64,000 nt of DNA from JACDAN01 sp963801855 (GTDB lineage: Bacteria; Actinomycetota; Thermoleophilia; Gaiellales; Gaiellaceae), in assembly GCA_963801855.1 (NCBI GenBank), contig CAWDGK010000001.1, positions 186,001-250,000 on the forward strand, given 5' to 3'. Made by a program: the position numbers and the translations under genes. Of this stretch, positions 1 through 8,573 are shown piece by piece. The notes under the pieces are model-generated. The model was not told where the DNA came from and made no database searches. It saw only the letters and a program-made list of their open reading frames with translations. Numbering within the stretch: position 1 is the first letter of the stretch; each line of letters begins with the position of its first letter.

Positions 1-10
1 CGGGCACTAG

Positions 11-1735
11 TCAGCGGACGTAGAGCGCTTCGATCTCCGACGCGAAGTGCTCGGCGCAGACCTTGCGCTTGAGCTTCAGCGTCGGTGTGACCTCGTCGTG
101 CTCCGCGGAGAAGTCTCGCGGCAGGATCGTGTACCGCTTCACCTGTTCGAAGGACGCCTTGTCCCGGTTGACCTCGGCCACGACGTCGTCGATCAGCGAC
201 TGAGCGTCGCTCAGGCCCTTCGCGGCCTCGTCGAGCGTGATCAGCGCGGTCAGGAAGGGCCGGCGGTCGCCGATGACGAGCGCCTGGGAGACGTACTTCG
301 AGGCCTTGAGCTCGTTTTCGATGTTCTGGGGCGAGACGTTCTTGCCCCCGGCCGTGACGATGATGTCCTTCTTGCGGTCGGTGATCGAGAGGAAGCCGTC
401 CTCGATCGAGCCGACGTCGCCCGTGTGGAGCCAGCCCTCCGCATCGAGGACCTCCCGGGTCGCGGCCTCGTCCTTGTAGTAGCCGCCGAACAGGTTCGGG
501 CCCCGCACGAGCACCTCGCCGTCGTCCGCCGTGCGAACCTCGATACCAGGGATCGCCGGGCCGACGGTGCCGAAGCGGTAGCGCGTGGGCATGTTGACGT
601 TCGACGCGGTGGTGCACTCGGTCTGCCCGTAGCCCTCGCAGATGGTGATGTCGATCACGTGGAAGAACTCGGCGATCTCCTTCGCGAGGGGTGCGCCGCC
701 CGAGATCGGTAGTCGCAGCCTGCCCCCGAGCTTCGCTTTCACCTTCGAGTAGACGAGCCTGTCCGCCAGTCGATGTTGGACGGCGAGGCCGGCGGGAACC
801 GACCGACCGGACTGCTTGAGCTCGCTGACGCGCCCGCCGACTCGGAGGGCCCAGTCGATCAGCTTTCGCTTGATGCCCGTGGCCTCGTCGAAGCTGGTCT
901 GAACGGCGGTGTGAACCTTCTCGAAGACGCGAGGGACGCTTGGCAGCACGGTGGGCTTCACCTGCACCGCCAGGTCTCCGACGCGGACGGGGTCGGGGCA
1001 GAACGCGACGGAACAGCCGACGTAGCCCGCGAGGAGATGCATGCACCGCCCGAAGTTGTGGGCGAGGGGGAGGTACAGCAGGATCAGGTCGTCCGGGCCG
1101 ATGAACTGCGGCACGTCGTCGACGGCGCCGACCATCGAGTAGTAGTTCCGGTGCGAGATCATGCAGGCCTTCGGCGGCCCGGTCGTGCCAGACGTGTAGA
1201 TGTAGGTGAAGAGGTCGTCTTCGCCGATCGCCGAGCGTGCCCGCTCGAGCGCCTCGGGATTCGTTTGCTCGTGCTCCCGGCCTCGGGCTCGGAGGTCGTC
1301 CAGCCCGTCGAAGTCGATGAGATGGCGGAGCTTCGGCAGGTTCGCGCGCTCCGCGTCGATCTTCGCGCGCTGCTCGTCGCCCTCGACCAGGACGCCGACC
1401 GCATCGGAGTGGTCGAGGATGTACGCGCAGTCTTTCGGGGGAAGCGACGGATAGATCCCCGCACCGATCGCACCGATCGATCCGAGTGCGAAGTCGAAGA
1501 GCGCCCACTCGACCTTTGTCCGGCCGAGGATCCCGAACGCGTCGCCCTTGCTCACTCCGAGGGCGAGCAGGCCGTTCGCGATCTCGTCGACCGCCCTTGC
1601 GGCGTCCTGCCAGGAGATTTCCTCCCATGCGCCTTCGCGCTCGACGAGGTAGGCAGTGCCCTCGCGAGTTGCGGCCCGGCGCCAGAGCTCGGCGATGGTC
1701 TTCGTCCCTGTCGCTTGCTCGACCTCGATCGCCAC
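11..1735 (-). CDS. Long-chain acyl-CoA synthetase (AMP-forming)
   Basis: This 574-residue protein belongs to the ANL (AMP-binding) superfamily and most resembles bacterial long-chain fatty acid CoA ligases of the FAA1/FadD15 type, which activate fatty acids with ATP and CoA. The P-loop-like motif YTSGTTGPPK lies at about residues 180-189, the adenine-binding stretch EGYGQTE near 372, the hinge motif TGDVG with the following DRKKDII near 450, and a C-terminal catalytic lysine in the TLKLKRK segment near 555. The length is normal for the family. It is divergent from Ku with about 75 bp between the starts. The window has two acyl-CoA dehydrogenases and a racemase-type protein, so a fatty-acid degradation role is plausible; the exact chain length preference cannot be read. 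Confidence 0.93.
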   Translation of the reverse strand: MAIEVEQATGTKTIAELWRRAATREGTAYLVEREGAWEEISWQDAARAVDEIANGLLALGVSKGDAFGILGRTKVEWALFDFALGSIGAIGAGIYPSLPPKDCAYILDHSDAVGVLVEGDEQRAKIDAERANLPKLRHLIDFDGLDDLRARGREHEQTNPEALERARSAIGEDDLFTYIYTSGTTGPPKACMISHRNYYSMVGAVDDVPQFIGPDDLILLYLPLAHNFGRCMHLLAGYVGCSVAFCPDPVRVGDLAVQVKPTVLPSVPRVFEKVHTAVQTSFDEATGIKRKLIDWALRVGGRVSELKQSGRSVPAGLAVQHRLADRLVYSKVKAKLGGRLRLPISGGAPLAKEIAEFFHVIDITICEGYGQTECTTASNVNMPTRYRFGTVGPAIPGIEVRTADDGEVLVRGPNLFGGYYKDEAATREVLDAEGWLHTGDVGSIEDGFLSITDRKKDIIVTAGGKNVSPQNIENELKASKYVSQALVIGDRRPFLTALITLDEAAKGLSDAQSLIDDVVAEVNRDKASFEQVKRYTILPRDFSAEHDEVTPTLKLKRKVCAEHFASEIEALYVR

Positions 1736-1810
1736 ATGCAGATCGTAATGCGGCAGGAAAGCTTCTGCGCAGGGAGAAAAGGCGTGGTCCCTCTACACTT
1801 TGGAGAGCTG

Positions 1811-2686
1811 ATGCGCACGATCTGGAACGGTTCGATCAACTTCGGCCTGGTCAACATCCCGGTCGGATTGGCCCTCGCCACGAAGCCGGCCGCCCGCCAG
1901 TCGGACGTGAGCTTCCGGACCCTCCATCGTGAGTGCGGTACGCCGATCAAGCAGAAGCGCTGGTGCCCCGAGCACGACCGCGAGGTCAGCGCCGACGAGC
2001 TGGTCAAGGGCTGGGAGGTCGCGAAGGGCGAGTTCGTCTTCGTGGAAGACGCCGACCTCGAGGCGATCATGCAGCAGGACGACTCGCGGGCGATCGAGAT
2101 CACCAGCTTCGTGCCGCTCGACCAGGTCGACCCCGTGTTCTTCGACCGGACCTACTACCTTGCTCCGGCTTCGGCGACCGCGCAGCGGCGGCCGTATGTC
2201 CTTCTCCTCCGCGCCCTTCAGGAAAGCGGCGTGGGAGCCCTGGGCAGATTCGTTCTTCGCGGGCAGGAGAACTTCGCTCTCATCCGGCCGCACGGCGACG
2301 CGCTTGCGCTCGAAACGCTCTTCGTGGCCGAGGACGTCCGTTCTCAGGCCGAGGTCGAGGAGGCGGTGGGCGACACGGAGGTCAAGGACGCGGAGCTCGC
2401 GCTCGCACGACAGGTGATCGAGAGCCTCTCGGGTGAGTTCGAGCCGGATGCGCTCGTGAGCGAGTATCGGCGCGACCTGCGCCAGATGCTCGAGGCGAAG
2501 CTGGCCGGAGAGGTGATCAAGCGCCCGGAGCCGGTCACCGAGACACCCGTCATCGACCTCATGGAAGCGCTACGCCAGAGCGTGGACGAGGCGCAGAAGC
2601 AGAAGAAGTCGTCCGGCTCGGCGCCCAAGGCCAAGAGCGCACGAACGAGCGGTACGCGCAAGCGCGCCGCCGCCGGCCGCAAGTAG
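1811..2686 (+). CDS. ku: Ku, bacterial non-homologous end-joining protein
   Basis: The 291-residue product is a bacterial Ku homodimer subunit, which binds DNA ends and recruits LigD for end joining. The N-terminus MRTIWNGSINFGLVNIPVG is the family signature, and the beta-barrel core runs to about residue 200. The start at 1811 is chosen because a GGAG lies just upstream and because the open frame further upstream, antisense to the acyl-CoA synthetase, has no Ku similarity. The C-terminal 35 residues are rich in Lys, Arg, Ala and Ser, as in Ku proteins with a basic DNA-binding tail. No ligD is present in this window. Confidence 0.95.
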   Translation: MRTIWNGSINFGLVNIPVGLALATKPAARQSDVSFRTLHRECGTPIKQKRWCPEHDREVSADELVKGWEVAKGEFVFVEDADLEAIMQQDDSRAIEITSFVPLDQVDPVFFDRTYYLAPASATAQRRPYVLLLRALQESGVGALGRFVLRGQENFALIRPHGDALALETLFVAEDVRSQAEVEEAVGDTEVKDAELALARQVIESLSGEFEPDALVSEYRRDLRQMLEAKLAGEVIKRPEPVTETPVIDLMEALRQSVDEAQKQKKSSGSAPKAKSARTSGTRKRAAAGRK

Positions 2687-2702
2687 CCAGGCTCCTCTTG
2701 CT

Positions 2703-2885
2703 CTAGTGGTGCTGGAGGGTTTGCGCCTGCGGGGCGCCGATCGCCTGCAGCTGCGCGGCAAACAGGGTCTTGTCGATCTTGCCCTGGTAGATCGGGACGC
2801 CCTCCTGGAGGCAGAGCTGGATGACCTGCTCGCGCTCCATTCCCATCTCCTTTGACAACTCCTCGGGGGTCAGGTGGTTTGGCAT
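2703..2885 (-). CDS. Small conserved-type protein of unknown function (60 aa)
   Basis: This short reading frame encodes 60 residues beginning MPNHLTPEELSKEMGMEREQ. A near-ideal Shine-Dalgarno sequence, GAGGAGG, sits a few bases upstream of the ATG, which supports real translation. The predicted protein looks like a small helical bundle, with an N-terminal stretch resembling a helix-turn-helix or SHOCT-like arrangement (LTPEELSKEMGMEREQVIQLC), but I cannot assign a family with confidence. It is convergent with ku (17 bp between stops) and is preceded on its own strand by the terminator of the Nif3-like gene, so it probably has its own promoter in the roughly 25 bp to 100 bp upstream. Confidence 0.7.
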   Translation of the reverse strand: MPNHLTPEELSKEMGMEREQVIQLCLQEGVPIYQGKIDKTLFAAQLQAIGAPQAQTLQHH

Positions 2886-2914
2886 GCCGTTCCTCCTCGA
2901 TCGTTTACGGGCAG

Positions 2915-2947
2915 AAAAAAGGCCCGCCGCCGCAAGGCGTTACGGGC
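2915..2947 (-). terminator. Rho-independent terminator downstream of the Nif3-like gene
   Basis: Read on the minus strand, this is a hairpin with outer arms GCCCG/CGGGC and inner arms CGCC/GGCG around a TTGC loop, followed directly by a run of six T residues. It starts about 65 bp after the stop codon of the Nif3-like gene at 3012, so it should end that transcript and insulate the small 60-residue gene that follows. Confidence 0.75.
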
Positions 2948-3011
2948 TCAAAGGCTCGCGTGTCGGCTGGGCGGCTCATCACTCGCTCGACCTCATCGAC
3001 ACATCCGCAGC

Positions 3012-3755
3012 TTACACCGGAACCGGGACGTCGAGAAACTCCGATTCGAGGGAGAACGTTGCGGCGAGCTGCTCCGCGAGCGCCTTGATGCCGAACGTCT
3101 CGGTCGCGTAGTGCCCGCCGGCGAGGAAGTGGATGCCGAGCTCGCGGGCCAGGTGCATGGTCGGCTCCGCCGGTTCCCCGGTGATGAAGGCGTCATAACC
3201 CTCGGCCGCCGCTTCCTTGATCAGCTTCGCCCCGCCGCCCGTGATGACTGCGACACGCTCGATCCGTTCCGGGCCGCCGGCGAAGGATTGGGGCTCCCTG
3301 CCGGTGATTCCGGCGAGGCGAGCCGAGAGCTCCTCCAGGGTCCCGGGCTCTGACAGGCGGCCGCCGTAACCCCATTCGAGAAAGCGCTCGGGCTCGTCGA
3401 TCCCGAGCGCGCGGGCGACGATTGCGTTGTTCCCGATCTCCGGATGTGCGTCGAGCGCCAGGTGGTAGGCGGCGAGCGTGATGTCTCCCTCGAAGAGCGC
3501 CTGAAGCCGCGCGCGCATGTAGAGGTCGATGGTGGGCGTGTCGCCGTCCCAGAAGAGCCCGTGATGGACGAGCAGGAGCTCGGCGCCCGCGTCCCTCGTG
3601 CGTCTGAAGGCCTCGAGCGTGGACGAGACGGTCGCGGCGATCTTCGTGACCTCGCCGGCGCCCATGACCTGGATACCCATCGGCCCGTAGTCGTGGAAGC
3701 TGTCGAGGTCGAGCAGCTCGCGCGCGTGTGCGACAACTTCATCACGGGCGGCCAT
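3012..3755 (-). CDS. Nif3-like dinuclear metal centre protein (DUF34/YbgI family)
   Basis: The 247-residue protein matches the Nif3/YbgI (DUF34) family, hexameric proteins with a two-metal site whose biochemical role is still unsettled; some members are discussed as GTP cyclohydrolase I type 2. Metal ligands are visible: the HHG motif (about residues 64-66), the H-x-x-x-D-HPEIGNN segment near residues 99-111, and the C-terminal GGHYATE motif near 215, which supplies a histidine and a glutamate. The length matches bacterial members without the extra PII-like insert. It is transcribed away from the adjacent tRNA gene and has its own terminator. Confidence 0.9.
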   Translation of the reverse strand: MAARDEVVAHARELLDLDSFHDYGPMGIQVMGAGEVTKIAATVSSTLEAFRRTRDAGAELLLVHHGLFWDGDTPTIDLYMRARLQALFEGDITLAAYHLALDAHPEIGNNAIVARALGIDEPERFLEWGYGGRLSEPGTLEELSARLAGITGREPQSFAGGPERIERVAVITGGGAKLIKEAAAEGYDAFITGEPAEPTMHLARELGIHFLAGGHYATETFGIKALAEQLAATFSLESEFLDVPVPV

Positions 3756-3787
3756 GGAGCTCGATCCTAGGTACTCTGTCGCCCTCT

Positions 3788-3861
3788 CGGGGTGTGGCGC
3801 AGCCTGGTAGCGCGCTCCGTTCGGGTCGGAGAGGTCCCCAGTTCAAATCTGGGCACCCCGA
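3788..3861 (+). tRNA. tRNA-Pro (anticodon CGG)
   Basis: A complete cloverleaf can be drawn. The acceptor arms are CGGGGTG at 3788-3794 and CACCCCG at 3854-3860 with A as discriminator base. The anticodon stem CTCCG/CGGAG closes the loop TTCGGGT, giving anticodon CGG (proline). The T-loop GTTCAAATC is canonical. The CCA end is not encoded. CGG-reading tRNA-Pro is expected in a genome that uses CCG codons heavily. Confidence 0.95.
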
Positions 3862-3867
3862 TTGCCT

Positions 3868-4257
3868 CTAGATCTGTCGATGGACGACGGCCGTGCAGGC
3901 GTCCTCGACGTAGTCGAGCCCGCCTTCCGTGGCGATCCGGCGCGACTCCTCCGAGCGGATCCCCAGCTGGAGCCAGAGCGCCTTCGCGCCGGCGTCGACG
4001 GCCTCCCGTGCGTGCTCGGGCGTGTGCTCGGCACGGCGGAAGACGTCCACCAGATCGATCGGCTCGTCGATCTCGGCGAGAGAGGCCACGGAGGGGATGC
4101 CCAGCACCTCCTCGCCGTCCGGCCGCACGGGGATCACCCGATACCCCTCGGCGAGGAGGTAGCGCATGACGCCGTGGCTCGGCTTGCCGGGGTCCGGCGA
4201 GGCGCCGACGAGCGCAATCGTCGTGGACTCGCGGAGGATGTCTTCGGGGCTCCTCAT
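3868..4257 (-). CDS. CoA-binding domain protein (YccU-like)
   Basis: This 129-residue protein is a stand-alone CoA_binding (Rossmann-type) domain like E. coli YccU, a family of unknown physiological role. The fold signature is seen in the N-terminal ALVGASPDPGKPSHGV glycine-rich loop (about residues 15-30), the strand-loop GYRVIPVRPDGEEVLG, and the LWLQLGIRSEES segment near 95. The start at 4257 lies in an ATGA overlap with the stop of the upstream MFS gene, so the two are co-translated. The frame stays open further upstream, but those residues only mirror the transporter gene and are not coding. Confidence 0.88.
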   Translation of the reverse strand: MRSPEDILRESTTIALVGASPDPGKPSHGVMRYLLAEGYRVIPVRPDGEEVLGIPSVASLAEIDEPIDLVDVFRRAEHTPEHAREAVDAGAKALWLQLGIRSEESRRIATEGGLDYVEDACTAVVHRQI

Positions 4258-5486
4258 GCTGCCTCCCGCACGCGTCGGAGCGCCAACGGCGCCGTCCAGA
4301 GTATTGCCGAGAGCGTGAAGCCTGCGATGAGCAGTGTCGAAGGGGCGTAGAGGCCCGCCACGAGCGCCGTCAGCGCGTACCCGACGGGCACGAGCGCGAA
4401 CGAGCCGAAGAAATCGAGGCTGCTGACACGGGCCAGCTTGCTCTCGGGAACGAACTGCATCATCAGCGTGTTCCAGACGCCGAGCCCGAAGCCGATACAG
4501 AGGCCGCGGCAGAGCACGAAGGCGAGACCAAGCTCGAAGGTGTGGGTCAGCGCCATCGCGACGACGAAGACGTCGTTCAGGGCGAAGAGGAGATACATGA
4601 TCACGACCTTGTGGCTCCGCGGGTTGACTTGCCCGAAGACGAGGCTGCCGATCGCCATGCCCAGCGACTGAAGTGTGAAGAGGGCGCCATAGGCTCCGAC
4701 GCCCCTGCCGTACTGCTCCTCCACGAACGCGGGGAGGAGGGCGGTGTACGGCGCCATCGCGACCATGAGGATGAACGAGGCCAGGAAGATGCTGATCCAG
4801 AGCCACGGCACGCCCACGACGAAGCGAATTCCATCTGCGATCTCACGGAAGGTGCCCTTCGGAGGCTCGGGCTCGATCGCCCGGGGTCTGGCGGCGAACA
4901 TCAGGGCCGCGGCGATCGCGAAGCTGATGGCGTTGAAGGCGAAGACCGCGGCCGAGCCCGCGAAGCCGTAAAGGGCGCCGGCGAGCGCAGGTCCAGCGAC
5001 GAAGGCGCCCTGCCGCGACAGGCCGATCATCGCGTTCGCCGACGCGATGTGATGCTGGTCGACGACGAGCGGGATGATGCCGCCGAACGCCGGGTAGAAG
5101 AAGCCGTCGCCCAGGCCGTAACAGAGCGCGAGTGCGACCAGGAGGCCGATGTTCAGGTGCCCGGAGGCGTCCACGGCCGCTAGCACCACCATGACGACCA
5201 GGCGGGCGACGTCGGAGACGATCATCAGCGTGCGCCTGGGGTAGCGGTCCGCGAGCGCGCCCCCGATCAGGAGCGTCGTCAGCATCGCGATCCCGTGCGC
5301 CATCAGGACGAGCGCGAGCGTGCTCTTCGAGCCGGTGAGCGAGAACGCCTTCCACCCGAGCGCGACGAGGAAGGCGCCGTCGCCCACGAGCGAGATCGTC
5401 TGGCCGGACCAGAGCAGGCGGAAGTCCCTGCTGCGCAGGGCGTGCAGCGCGCGGGCGCGACCCGAGGATTGAGCGACCGCTTCCAA
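4254..5486 (-). CDS. MFS transporter (EntS/MFS_3-like exporter)
   Basis: The 410-residue protein has the hydrophobicity pattern of a 12-helix major facilitator. The N-terminal LRSRDFRLLWSGQTISLVGD is typical of the MFS_3/EntS exporter group, and GGALADRYPRR between helices 2 and 3 is the MFS motif A. The substrate cannot be inferred. It overlaps the CoA-binding gene by 4 nt. The start is only about 23 bp from the start of the divergent nitrilase-family gene, so the two share a very compact promoter region or use nearly leaderless transcripts. Confidence 0.9.
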   Translation of the reverse strand: MEAVAQSSGRARALHALRSRDFRLLWSGQTISLVGDGAFLVALGWKAFSLTGSKSTLALVLMAHGIAMLTTLLIGGALADRYPRRTLMIVSDVARLVVMVVLAAVDASGHLNIGLLVALALCYGLGDGFFYPAFGGIIPLVVDQHHIASANAMIGLSRQGAFVAGPALAGALYGFAGSAAVFAFNAISFAIAAALMFAARPRAIEPEPPKGTFREIADGIRFVVGVPWLWISIFLASFILMVAMAPYTALLPAFVEEQYGRGVGAYGALFTLQSLGMAIGSLVFGQVNPRSHKVVIMYLLFALNDVFVVAMALTHTFELGLAFVLCRGLCIGFGLGVWNTLMMQFVPESKLARVSSLDFFGSFALVPVGYALTALVAGLYAPSTLLIAGFTLSAILWTAPLALRRVREAA

Positions 5487-5509
5487 GGCCGGGGCTATCC
5501 TGCCAGTCG

Positions 5510-6349
5510 ATGTCCGGGACGCTTCGTGTCGCCTGCGTCCAGCTCACGAGCCGGGACGACAAGGCTTCCAACCTCGAAACCGCAGAGCGGCTCGTCGCGC
5601 GCGCGGCGGCCACGGGAGCCGATGTCGTCGTCCTGCCGGAGAAATGGAACGCGATCGGGAGCTCGGAAGCCCTGCACGCCGCGGCAGAGACGCTCGAGGA
5701 CGGAGAGTCGGTCGCGGCCATGGCTGGTTGGGCGAGGCGGCATGGGGTCGCGCTCGTCGGCGGCTCGATCACCGAGCGGCGCGAAGGCCGCGAGAAGCTG
5801 TCGAACACGAGCATCGCGTTCGACTCGGAGGGCTCGATCGTCGGTCTCTACCGAAAGATCCACCTGTTCGACGTCGAGGTCGGAGGCCACGTCTACCGCG
5901 AGTCGGATGCGGAGGAGCCGGGCGACGAGCCAGTCGTCGTCGAGATCGAAGGCTGGCCCACCGGGCTCACGGTCTGCTACGACGTCCGCTTTCCGGAGCT
6001 CTACCGGATCCTGGCGCTGCAGGGCGCCGAGCTGGCCACGGTTCCCGCGCATTTCACGCTCTACACGGGCAAAGACCACTGGGAGCTGCTCCTGCGCGCG
6101 CGGGCTGTGGAGAACCAGTACTACGTCGCTGCAGCCGCGCAGATCGGAGAGACGCTTCCCGGCCGGCTCAGCTACGGGCGCTCGCTGATCGCCGACCCGT
6201 GGGGGACCGTCGTCGCAATGGCGCCCGACGAGGAGACGGTGATCTCCGCCGAGCTCGACCGGAAGCGGTTGCAGGACGTCCGGGCCAGGCTCCCCTCGCT
6301 CGCCAGCAGGCAGGCAGACGCCTACCGCTGGCCAACTGTGACCTCCTAG
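5510..6349 (+). CDS. Carbon-nitrogen hydrolase (nitrilase superfamily, Nit-type amidase)
   Basis: The 279-residue protein is a nitrilase-superfamily amidase of the Nit1/YafV branch, which includes deaminated-glutathione and omega-amidases. The catalytic triad can be placed: Glu44 in LPEKW, Lys116 in YRKIHLF and Cys156 in TVCYDVRFPELYR. The last motif is characteristic of the Nit subgroup. The length is right for a single-domain member. The next gene, a HAD hydrolase, starts 4 bp after the stop, so the two form an operon; a metabolite-repair role for the pair is an inference. Confidence 0.92.
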   Translation: MSGTLRVACVQLTSRDDKASNLETAERLVARAAATGADVVVLPEKWNAIGSSEALHAAAETLEDGESVAAMAGWARRHGVALVGGSITERREGREKLSNTSIAFDSEGSIVGLYRKIHLFDVEVGGHVYRESDAEEPGDEPVVVEIEGWPTGLTVCYDVRFPELYRILALQGAELATVPAHFTLYTGKDHWELLLRARAVENQYYVAAAAQIGETLPGRLSYGRSLIADPWGTVVAMAPDEETVISAELDRKRLQDVRARLPSLASRQADAYRWPTVTS

Positions 6350-6353
6350 CTTC

Positions 6354-7037
6354 ATGGACATCCAGGCAGTCCTCTTCGACCTCGACTTCACGCTGGCCAA
6401 GCCCGGCCCGGATCTCGGGCCCGAGGGCTACGAGCGGATGGGACGCCGCTTCGGCCTCGAGCTCGATCCGGATCTCTACAAGGAGGCCCGCGCGAAGGCG
6501 GTCGACGGTCTCCACAAGCATCCGGACTTCCGCCACGACGAGGAGATCTGGGTCGCCTTCACGGAGCGGATCATCCGCGGGATGGGCGGTGATTCGGACC
6601 GGGCCTACGAATGCGCCGTCGAGATGACGCGCGCCTGGGAGCACGCACACAACTTCGACCTCTTCGACGATGCGATCCCGGTCCTGGCCGAGCTCAGACG
6701 ACACGGAGTCAAGCTCGGCCTCGTCTCGAACACCGGTCGAGACGTGGACGAGTTTCTTGCTCACCACAGCTTGCGATTCGACGTGGCGCTCTCGTCCAGG
6801 GTGCACGGCAAGGTCAAGCCGCATCCGACGATCTTCCAGGCCGTGCTCGACCGCCTCGAGGTGTCCGCAGACCATGCCGCGATGATCGGCGACTCGCCCG
6901 AGGACGACCTGGAAGGCGCTCGCGGGCTGGGGATGCACGCGTTTCTCGTCGATCGCGAGGGCATCTACCCGGATGAGCCGGGTCGCCTGCCCGACCTCTT
7001 CTCGCTGCCGGCCGCGATCGGCCTAACAGCGGTCTGA
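6354..7037 (+). CDS. HAD-superfamily hydrolase
   Basis: The 227-residue protein has HAD motif I DLDFTL (nucleophile Asp9, Asp11), motif II in LVSNTG (about residue 128), motif III lysine in GKVKPHP, and motif IV GDSPEDDLEGA near 180. The insert between motifs I and II is alpha-helical, as in the C1-capped phosphoglycolate phosphatase-like group. The substrate is not identifiable. It follows the amidase gene directly. Its last 15 bases overlap the end of the convergent lysyl-oxidase fusion gene. Confidence 0.88.
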   Translation: MDIQAVLFDLDFTLAKPGPDLGPEGYERMGRRFGLELDPDLYKEARAKAVDGLHKHPDFRHDEEIWVAFTERIIRGMGGDSDRAYECAVEMTRAWEHAHNFDLFDDAIPVLAELRRHGVKLGLVSNTGRDVDEFLAHHSLRFDVALSSRVHGKVKPHPTIFQAVLDRLEVSADHAAMIGDSPEDDLEGARGLGMHAFLVDREGIYPDEPGRLPDLFSLPAAIGLTAV

Positions 7038-8573
7038 GTCCGGGCAGCTGCCGAGAATCCAGACTGCCGGCGGGCGGAGTCGGCCGTGCGGCCAGGTGAT
7101 GCGGATCGCGACCGACGCGGCGTTGTTCTCGTACCGGAGCTCGCGAATGGACACGGCGGGATTGGCCCGGTTGACGAGCACGTAGCGACCCGCCGCGACG
7201 TTCGTCAGGTCGACGTTCTGGCCGTCGAGGCGCGAGTGATAACGGTCGGAGAAGCCGACGGACGTGCCGGCATCGACCTCACGAGCGTCTGGCTCGTGGC
7301 GGTTACAGAAGCCCCTGAATACCGGTCGGGGAACCCGGTGCTCGACTCGTCCGGGAGCGACGCCGTAGCGGTCTCCGATGCAGAACCCGCTCTTCCTGTC
7401 CCGGACGAGCACTTTTCCGTCGGCGCGGTGAAGCTCGTATCGCTGGAACGAGCGCAAGTGCCAATGAGCGTGGTCGGGTGAACGGTTGTAGTGCCAGAGG
7501 CCGATCGCTGGATGCGTGCGCAGGCTCCCGTCGCCGAGGCGGACACGCTGGTTGGCGCGCATGTTCGACGATCCGTCTCTCCGTCCGTTGACGATGAAGG
7601 GGCCGAGTCCGACGTTGTCGGCTGCGGACGTGAACCAGAGAAGGTGACGGCGTCCGAGTCGTTGCACCTGGAGATCTGTCGGAGCCTGCTGGTCGAAGTC
7701 GGGGAGGAGCTCCGCGACCCGCCGGGCGGGACGCGAATCCGGTTGGGCCGCGTCACCGGGGGCGCGAAGCGGCACGGCCGCGCCACCCGTCGCGTTGACG
7801 CTCCAGAGCGCCTCGGTGCCGCTGCGGTCGCTGACGAAAACGACACTTCGGCCGTCGGCGGTGAACGCGGGTGAGCTGTCCAAGGCCGCGTCTGCCGTGA
7901 GCGCAGTGGAGATCCCGGTGCGCAGGTCGACGACGCGCACGTCGGCGGCTCCGGTCTCGTCGGAGACGTAGGCGAGACGCCGGGAGTCGGGTGACCACGC
8001 AGGCCCGGACTGCACACCGGGCGAGGGTAAGCCTACGAGCTGAGGCCTTCCACCCGCGGCAGAGACGGTGAGCAAGTCGCCCTCGAGCGCGAAGGCGATA
8101 CGGCGTCCGCCCGGCGACCAGGCCGGGTCTCGGCCCCGGGCGAGCACTCGTCCGTTCGACCCGTCGGCTCGGACGGTCTCGACGCGCCCATCCCGTTCGA
8201 ACACCAGGCGGGTGCCGTCAGCCGACCAGTCTGGCGAGCTCTCGTCGACGGCGAGCGTCGCAGTCAGCCGCCCCTTGTGCGAGCCGTCCGCGTCTGCCAC
8301 GAAGAGGTCTCCGGCACCGCCGGCCCCAGGGGCGACATAGGCGATTCGCCGCCCATCCGGCGACCACGCAGGTTGCAGGCCGCCGGGGATAGTGGCGGAA
8401 ACACGGCCGCCGCCAAAGAGGAAGATTCCTCCTCCGACCACCGCCGACCGCGAGAAAGCCAGCGTCGCCCAGGGCGTTGGCCGGACTGTCGAGGTGCTCC
8501 CGGCGAAGACGACCACGGCGTGCGCGGTTGCGGCGGCGGTCAGCGCGAGGAGGGCGACGGCCGTGCGCTTCAT
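7023..8573 (-). CDS. Secreted beta-propeller/lysyl oxidase fusion protein
   Basis: The 516-residue protein starts with a signal-peptide-like segment (residues 1-25). Residues 65-260 contain five TolB/PD40-type beta-propeller repeats (for example AWSPDGRRIAYV, AWSPGGRRIAF, AWSPDSRRLAYV). Residues 290-500 match the lysyl oxidase domain: the copper site is HAHWH (His368, 370, 372) followed by SFQRYEL, a lysine sits in RKSGFC (Lys394) and a tyrosine in FSDRYHSRLDGQ (Tyr445), in the positions of the lysine and tyrosine that form the LTQ cofactor in animal LOX. The alignment to LOX is from memory. A secreted copper amine oxidase acting on protein or amine substrates is the inference. The start overlaps the upstream gene by ATGA. 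Confidence 0.85.
   Translation of the reverse strand: MKRTAVALLALTAAATAHAVVVFAGSTSTVRPTPWATLAFSRSAVVGGGIFLFGGGRVSATIPGGLQPAWSPDGRRIAYVAPGAGGAGDLFVADADGSHKGRLTATLAVDESSPDWSADGTRLVFERDGRVETVRADGSNGRVLARGRDPAWSPGGRRIAFALEGDLLTVSAAGGRPQLVGLPSPGVQSGPAWSPDSRRLAYVSDETGAADVRVVDLRTGISTALTADAALDSSPAFTADGRSVVFVSDRSGTEALWSVNATGGAAVPLRAPGDAAQPDSRPARRVAELLPDFDQQAPTDLQVQRLGRRHLLWFTSAADNVGLGPFIVNGRRDGSSNMRANQRVRLGDGSLRTHPAIGLWHYNRSPDHAHWHLRSFQRYELHRADGKVLVRDRKSGFCIGDRYGVAPGRVEHRVPRPVFRGFCNRHEPDAREVDAGTSVGFSDRYHSRLDGQNVDLTNVAAGRYVLVNRANPAVSIRELRYENNAASVAIRITWPHGRLRPPAVWILGSCPDSDRC

Noticed and set aside
773..1810. Long open frame upstream of and continuous with ku
   Set aside because: It is antisense to the acyl-CoA synthetase, has the Arg/Asp/Val-rich look of a GC-rich shadow frame, and Ku homology with a ribosome site begins at 1811.
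5495..6400. Long minus-strand frame opposite the nitrilase-family gene
   Set aside because: The plus strand has a complete catalytic triad and normal length; the minus frame has no recognisable motifs.
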